Below are positions 4,396-5,590 of a stretch of 5,590 bases of DNA, piece by piece. The notes under the pieces were generated by a model. The model ran no database searches. It was not told the origin of the DNA and saw only the letters and a program-made list of their open reading frames with translations. The DNA is from an uncultured Desulfovibrionaceae bacterium (GTDB lineage Bacteria > Desulfobacterota > Desulfovibrionia > Desulfovibrionales > Desulfovibrionaceae), in assembly GCA_949427775.1 (NCBI GenBank), contig CASQEL010000154.1, positions 1 to 5,590 on the forward strand, read 5' to 3'. Position 1 is the stretch's first letter; every line of letters begins with the position of its first letter. The translations under genes and the position numbers were made by a program.

Positions 4396-5208
4396 ATGGA
4401 TATGAACTCCGAAAAACCCAACACCGTGCTGATCATTGAAGACAGCCCGTTTCAAGCCAAACTCGTCCGCAAGCATATTGAAACCGTCACGCTGTTCAAA
4501 GTGCTTATTGCACATACCATGCACGAGGCGGAAGCGCTGCTGCGTGAACATGCACAACATCTGTTCTTGGCGCTTATCGATCTGAACCTTGAAGATGCCC
4601 CTGACGGCGAGGCCGTTGATCTGTGCCTGACCTGGAACGTGCCGTCCCTGGTGCTTACAGCGCGCTTTGACGATACCACACGGGCGCGGTGCATCGAGCG
4701 ACGTGTGGTGGATTATTTTTTCAAGGGCTCCATCTCCGATATGGATCCCATGATCGCCAGCATCGAGCGTGTCTATAAAAATCAGTTCGTCACGGCTTTG
4801 GCTGTGGACGACTCCCGCGCTCAGCGTGGTGTGACCAAACATCTTCTGGAAGTACAGCGTATCAGCGTGTTGGAAGCGGACAGCGGCGAAGCCGCCCTGG
4901 AAATTTTGGACGCGCATCCGGAAATCCGACTTATCGTCACCGACTTCCAGATGCCGGGCATGGGCGGCCTGGAACTTGTGCGGCAGGCGCGGGCGCGGCG
5001 ACGTTTGGAAGAGCTGTCAATCATCGGACTTTCCGCTGCGGGGTCAGGACCGCTGACGGCGCGTTTTCTGAAAAACGGAGCCAACGACTTTCTGACCAAG
5101 CCCTTCGAGGTGGAGGAATTCTACTGGAGGGTCAACCAGACCCTGGAAAACCAGGACATGATGCGTACGCTCCGTGACCTCGCCGTCAAAACCAGGGCCG
5201 GAAATTGA
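4396..5208 (+). CDS. tandem-receiver (REC-REC) response regulator without output domain
   Basis: The 270-residue product has two complete phosphoreceiver domains. REC1 (about 10-128) has the acidic pair E15-D16, phospho-acceptor D62 in LIDLNL, T88 in LTAR and K110 in FFKGS. REC2 (about 133-252) has D138-D139, phospho-acceptor D183 in VTDFQMPGMGG, S213 in GLSAAG and K235 in FLTKPF. Both therefore look able to be phosphorylated. No HTH, GGDEF, EAL, HD-GYP or kinase domain follows; the protein stops 18 residues after REC2. The tail ENQDMMRTLRDLAVK resembles the helix leading into GGDEF domains, but it ends TRAGN-stop. The ATG at 4396 is preceded by a modest GGGATG-like site. A GTG at 4354 in the same frame lacks a ribosome binding site. 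No sensor kinase is in the window. It may act through protein contact, as a phosphate sink, or be a shortened diguanylate cyclase. Confidence 0.85.
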   Translation: MDMNSEKPNTVLIIEDSPFQAKLVRKHIETVTLFKVLIAHTMHEAEALLREHAQHLFLALIDLNLEDAPDGEAVDLCLTWNVPSLVLTARFDDTTRARCIERRVVDYFFKGSISDMDPMIASIERVYKNQFVTALAVDDSRAQRGVTKHLLEVQRISVLEADSGEAALEILDAHPEIRLIVTDFQMPGMGGLELVRQARARRRLEELSIIGLSAAGSGPLTARFLKNGANDFLTKPFEVEEFYWRVNQTLENQDMMRTLRDLAVKTRAGN

Positions 5209-5242
5209 TTTCTCAACAACGTTGTCGTCGGACGGCGCGAAC

Positions 5243-5590
5243 ATGATGTCCTGCGTCCGGGGCAGACTGGCTCCCAGCCCCACCGGTCTGCTCCACTTGG
5301 GCAACGCCTGGGCCTTTCTTTTGGCCTGGTTGGCGGCGCGGGCCGCGAACGGGAACGTTGTGCTGCGTATGGAAGACATCGACCCCGATCGCTCTCGCGC
5401 GGAATACGCGGCCATGATTCTGGAAGATTTGCGCTGGTTGGGGCTGGACTGGGAAGAGGGCCCCGATGTGGGCGGCCCCTGCGCGCCGTATGTCCAACAA
5501 CAGCGCTTGCCCCTTTACGAAACAGCCCTGGCCCGCCTGAATTCCGAGGGAATGATTTACCCCTGCTACTGCACCCGCAAGGAACTGCGC
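5243..5590 (+). CDS. gluQRS: glutamyl-Q tRNA(Asp) synthetase, 5' part (runs off the window)
   Basis: GluQRS is a truncated GluRS paralogue that activates glutamate without tRNA and attaches it to queuosine-34 of tRNA-Asp. The first 116 codons are present; the family is about 300 residues long. Visible are GRLAPSPTG (7-15), the HIGH-type motif HLGN (18-21), LRMEDIDPDRSR (41-52), the GLDWEEGP region (67-74), YVQQQRLPLYETAL (83-96) and PCYCTRKEL (107-115), where C108-x-C110 would be the first half of the zinc site. The EDIDP form and LHLGN point to GluQRS rather than GltX, which usually has EDTD and a GG after HIG. The catalytic KMSK-like motif and any tRNA-binding domain lie beyond the window. 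The ATG at 5243 (or 5246) has only a weak GGA upstream. It follows the response regulator by 34 nt on the same strand, so co-transcription is plausible. Confidence 0.87.
   Translation, partial: MMSCVRGRLAPSPTGLLHLGNAWAFLLAWLAARAANGNVVLRMEDIDPDRSRAEYAAMILEDLRWLGLDWEEGPDVGGPCAPYVQQQRLPLYETALARLNSEGMIYPCYCTRKELR

Noticed and set aside
5192..5590. Frameshifted REC-REC-GluQRS fusion, because the gluQRS frame is open back into the end of the response regulator
   Set aside because: The gluQRS motifs start at the family N-terminus, its own ATG pair is present, and no slippery sequence was seen at the junction.
1..5590. CRISPR arrays, tRNA or rRNA genes, insertion-sequence genes, phage or defence genes
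   Set aside because: Looked for regular spaced repeats, tRNA-like cloverleaf sequence and relevant protein motifs on both strands. None was found.

Overview
The window is a G+C-rich bacterial chromosome segment made mostly of housekeeping genes. The block yceD(DUF177)-rpmF-plsX-fabH has the same order as in E. coli and many other proteobacteria. Together with the codon and protein style and a stand-alone tandem-receiver response regulator, it suggests a deltaproteobacterium of the Desulfovibrio type. That assignment is an inference from memory of gene order and protein character; no marker in the window proves it.

Layout, left to right. Positions 1-51 lie beyond the fabH stop and hold two adjacent stem-loops. 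fabH (52-1044), plsX (1085-2119), rpmF (2119-2301) and yceD (2327-2881) are all on the minus strand and are transcribed right to left. They form one operon: spacing is 25 nt, a 1-nt TAATG overlap, then 40 nt. A consensus-like promoter (TTGACA, 17 nt, TAAAAG) lies just upstream of yceD. Next, also on the minus strand, is ogt (2979-3446), a DNA alkyl-guanine repair protein with a near-perfect Shine-Dalgarno and lower G+C than fabH. A 329-bp divergent intergenic region (3447-3775) separates ogt from three plus-strand genes: a YkvA/DUF1232 small protein (3776-4168), a REC-REC response regulator without an output domain (4396-5208), and the 5' part of gluQRS (5243 to the window end).

How the genes relate. 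yceD and rpmF serve 50S ribosome biogenesis; plsX and fabH feed phospholipid and fatty-acid synthesis. Their co-transcription couples ribosome and membrane production. Ogt repairs alkylated DNA. GluQRS modifies queuosine in tRNA-Asp. The DUF1232 protein and the response regulator have no partner in the window.

The least explained items are non-coding or architectural. First, a permuted inverted repeat (4171-4303) between the DUF1232 gene and the response regulator has a 22-bp outer stem and two inner stems that exclude each other. Second, the response regulator ends exactly where a GGDEF output domain would be expected to begin. Third, a dyad abuts the -35 box of the yceD operon. I found no mobile-element gene, CRISPR array, defence system, tRNA or rRNA. 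Most of the window is ordinary.
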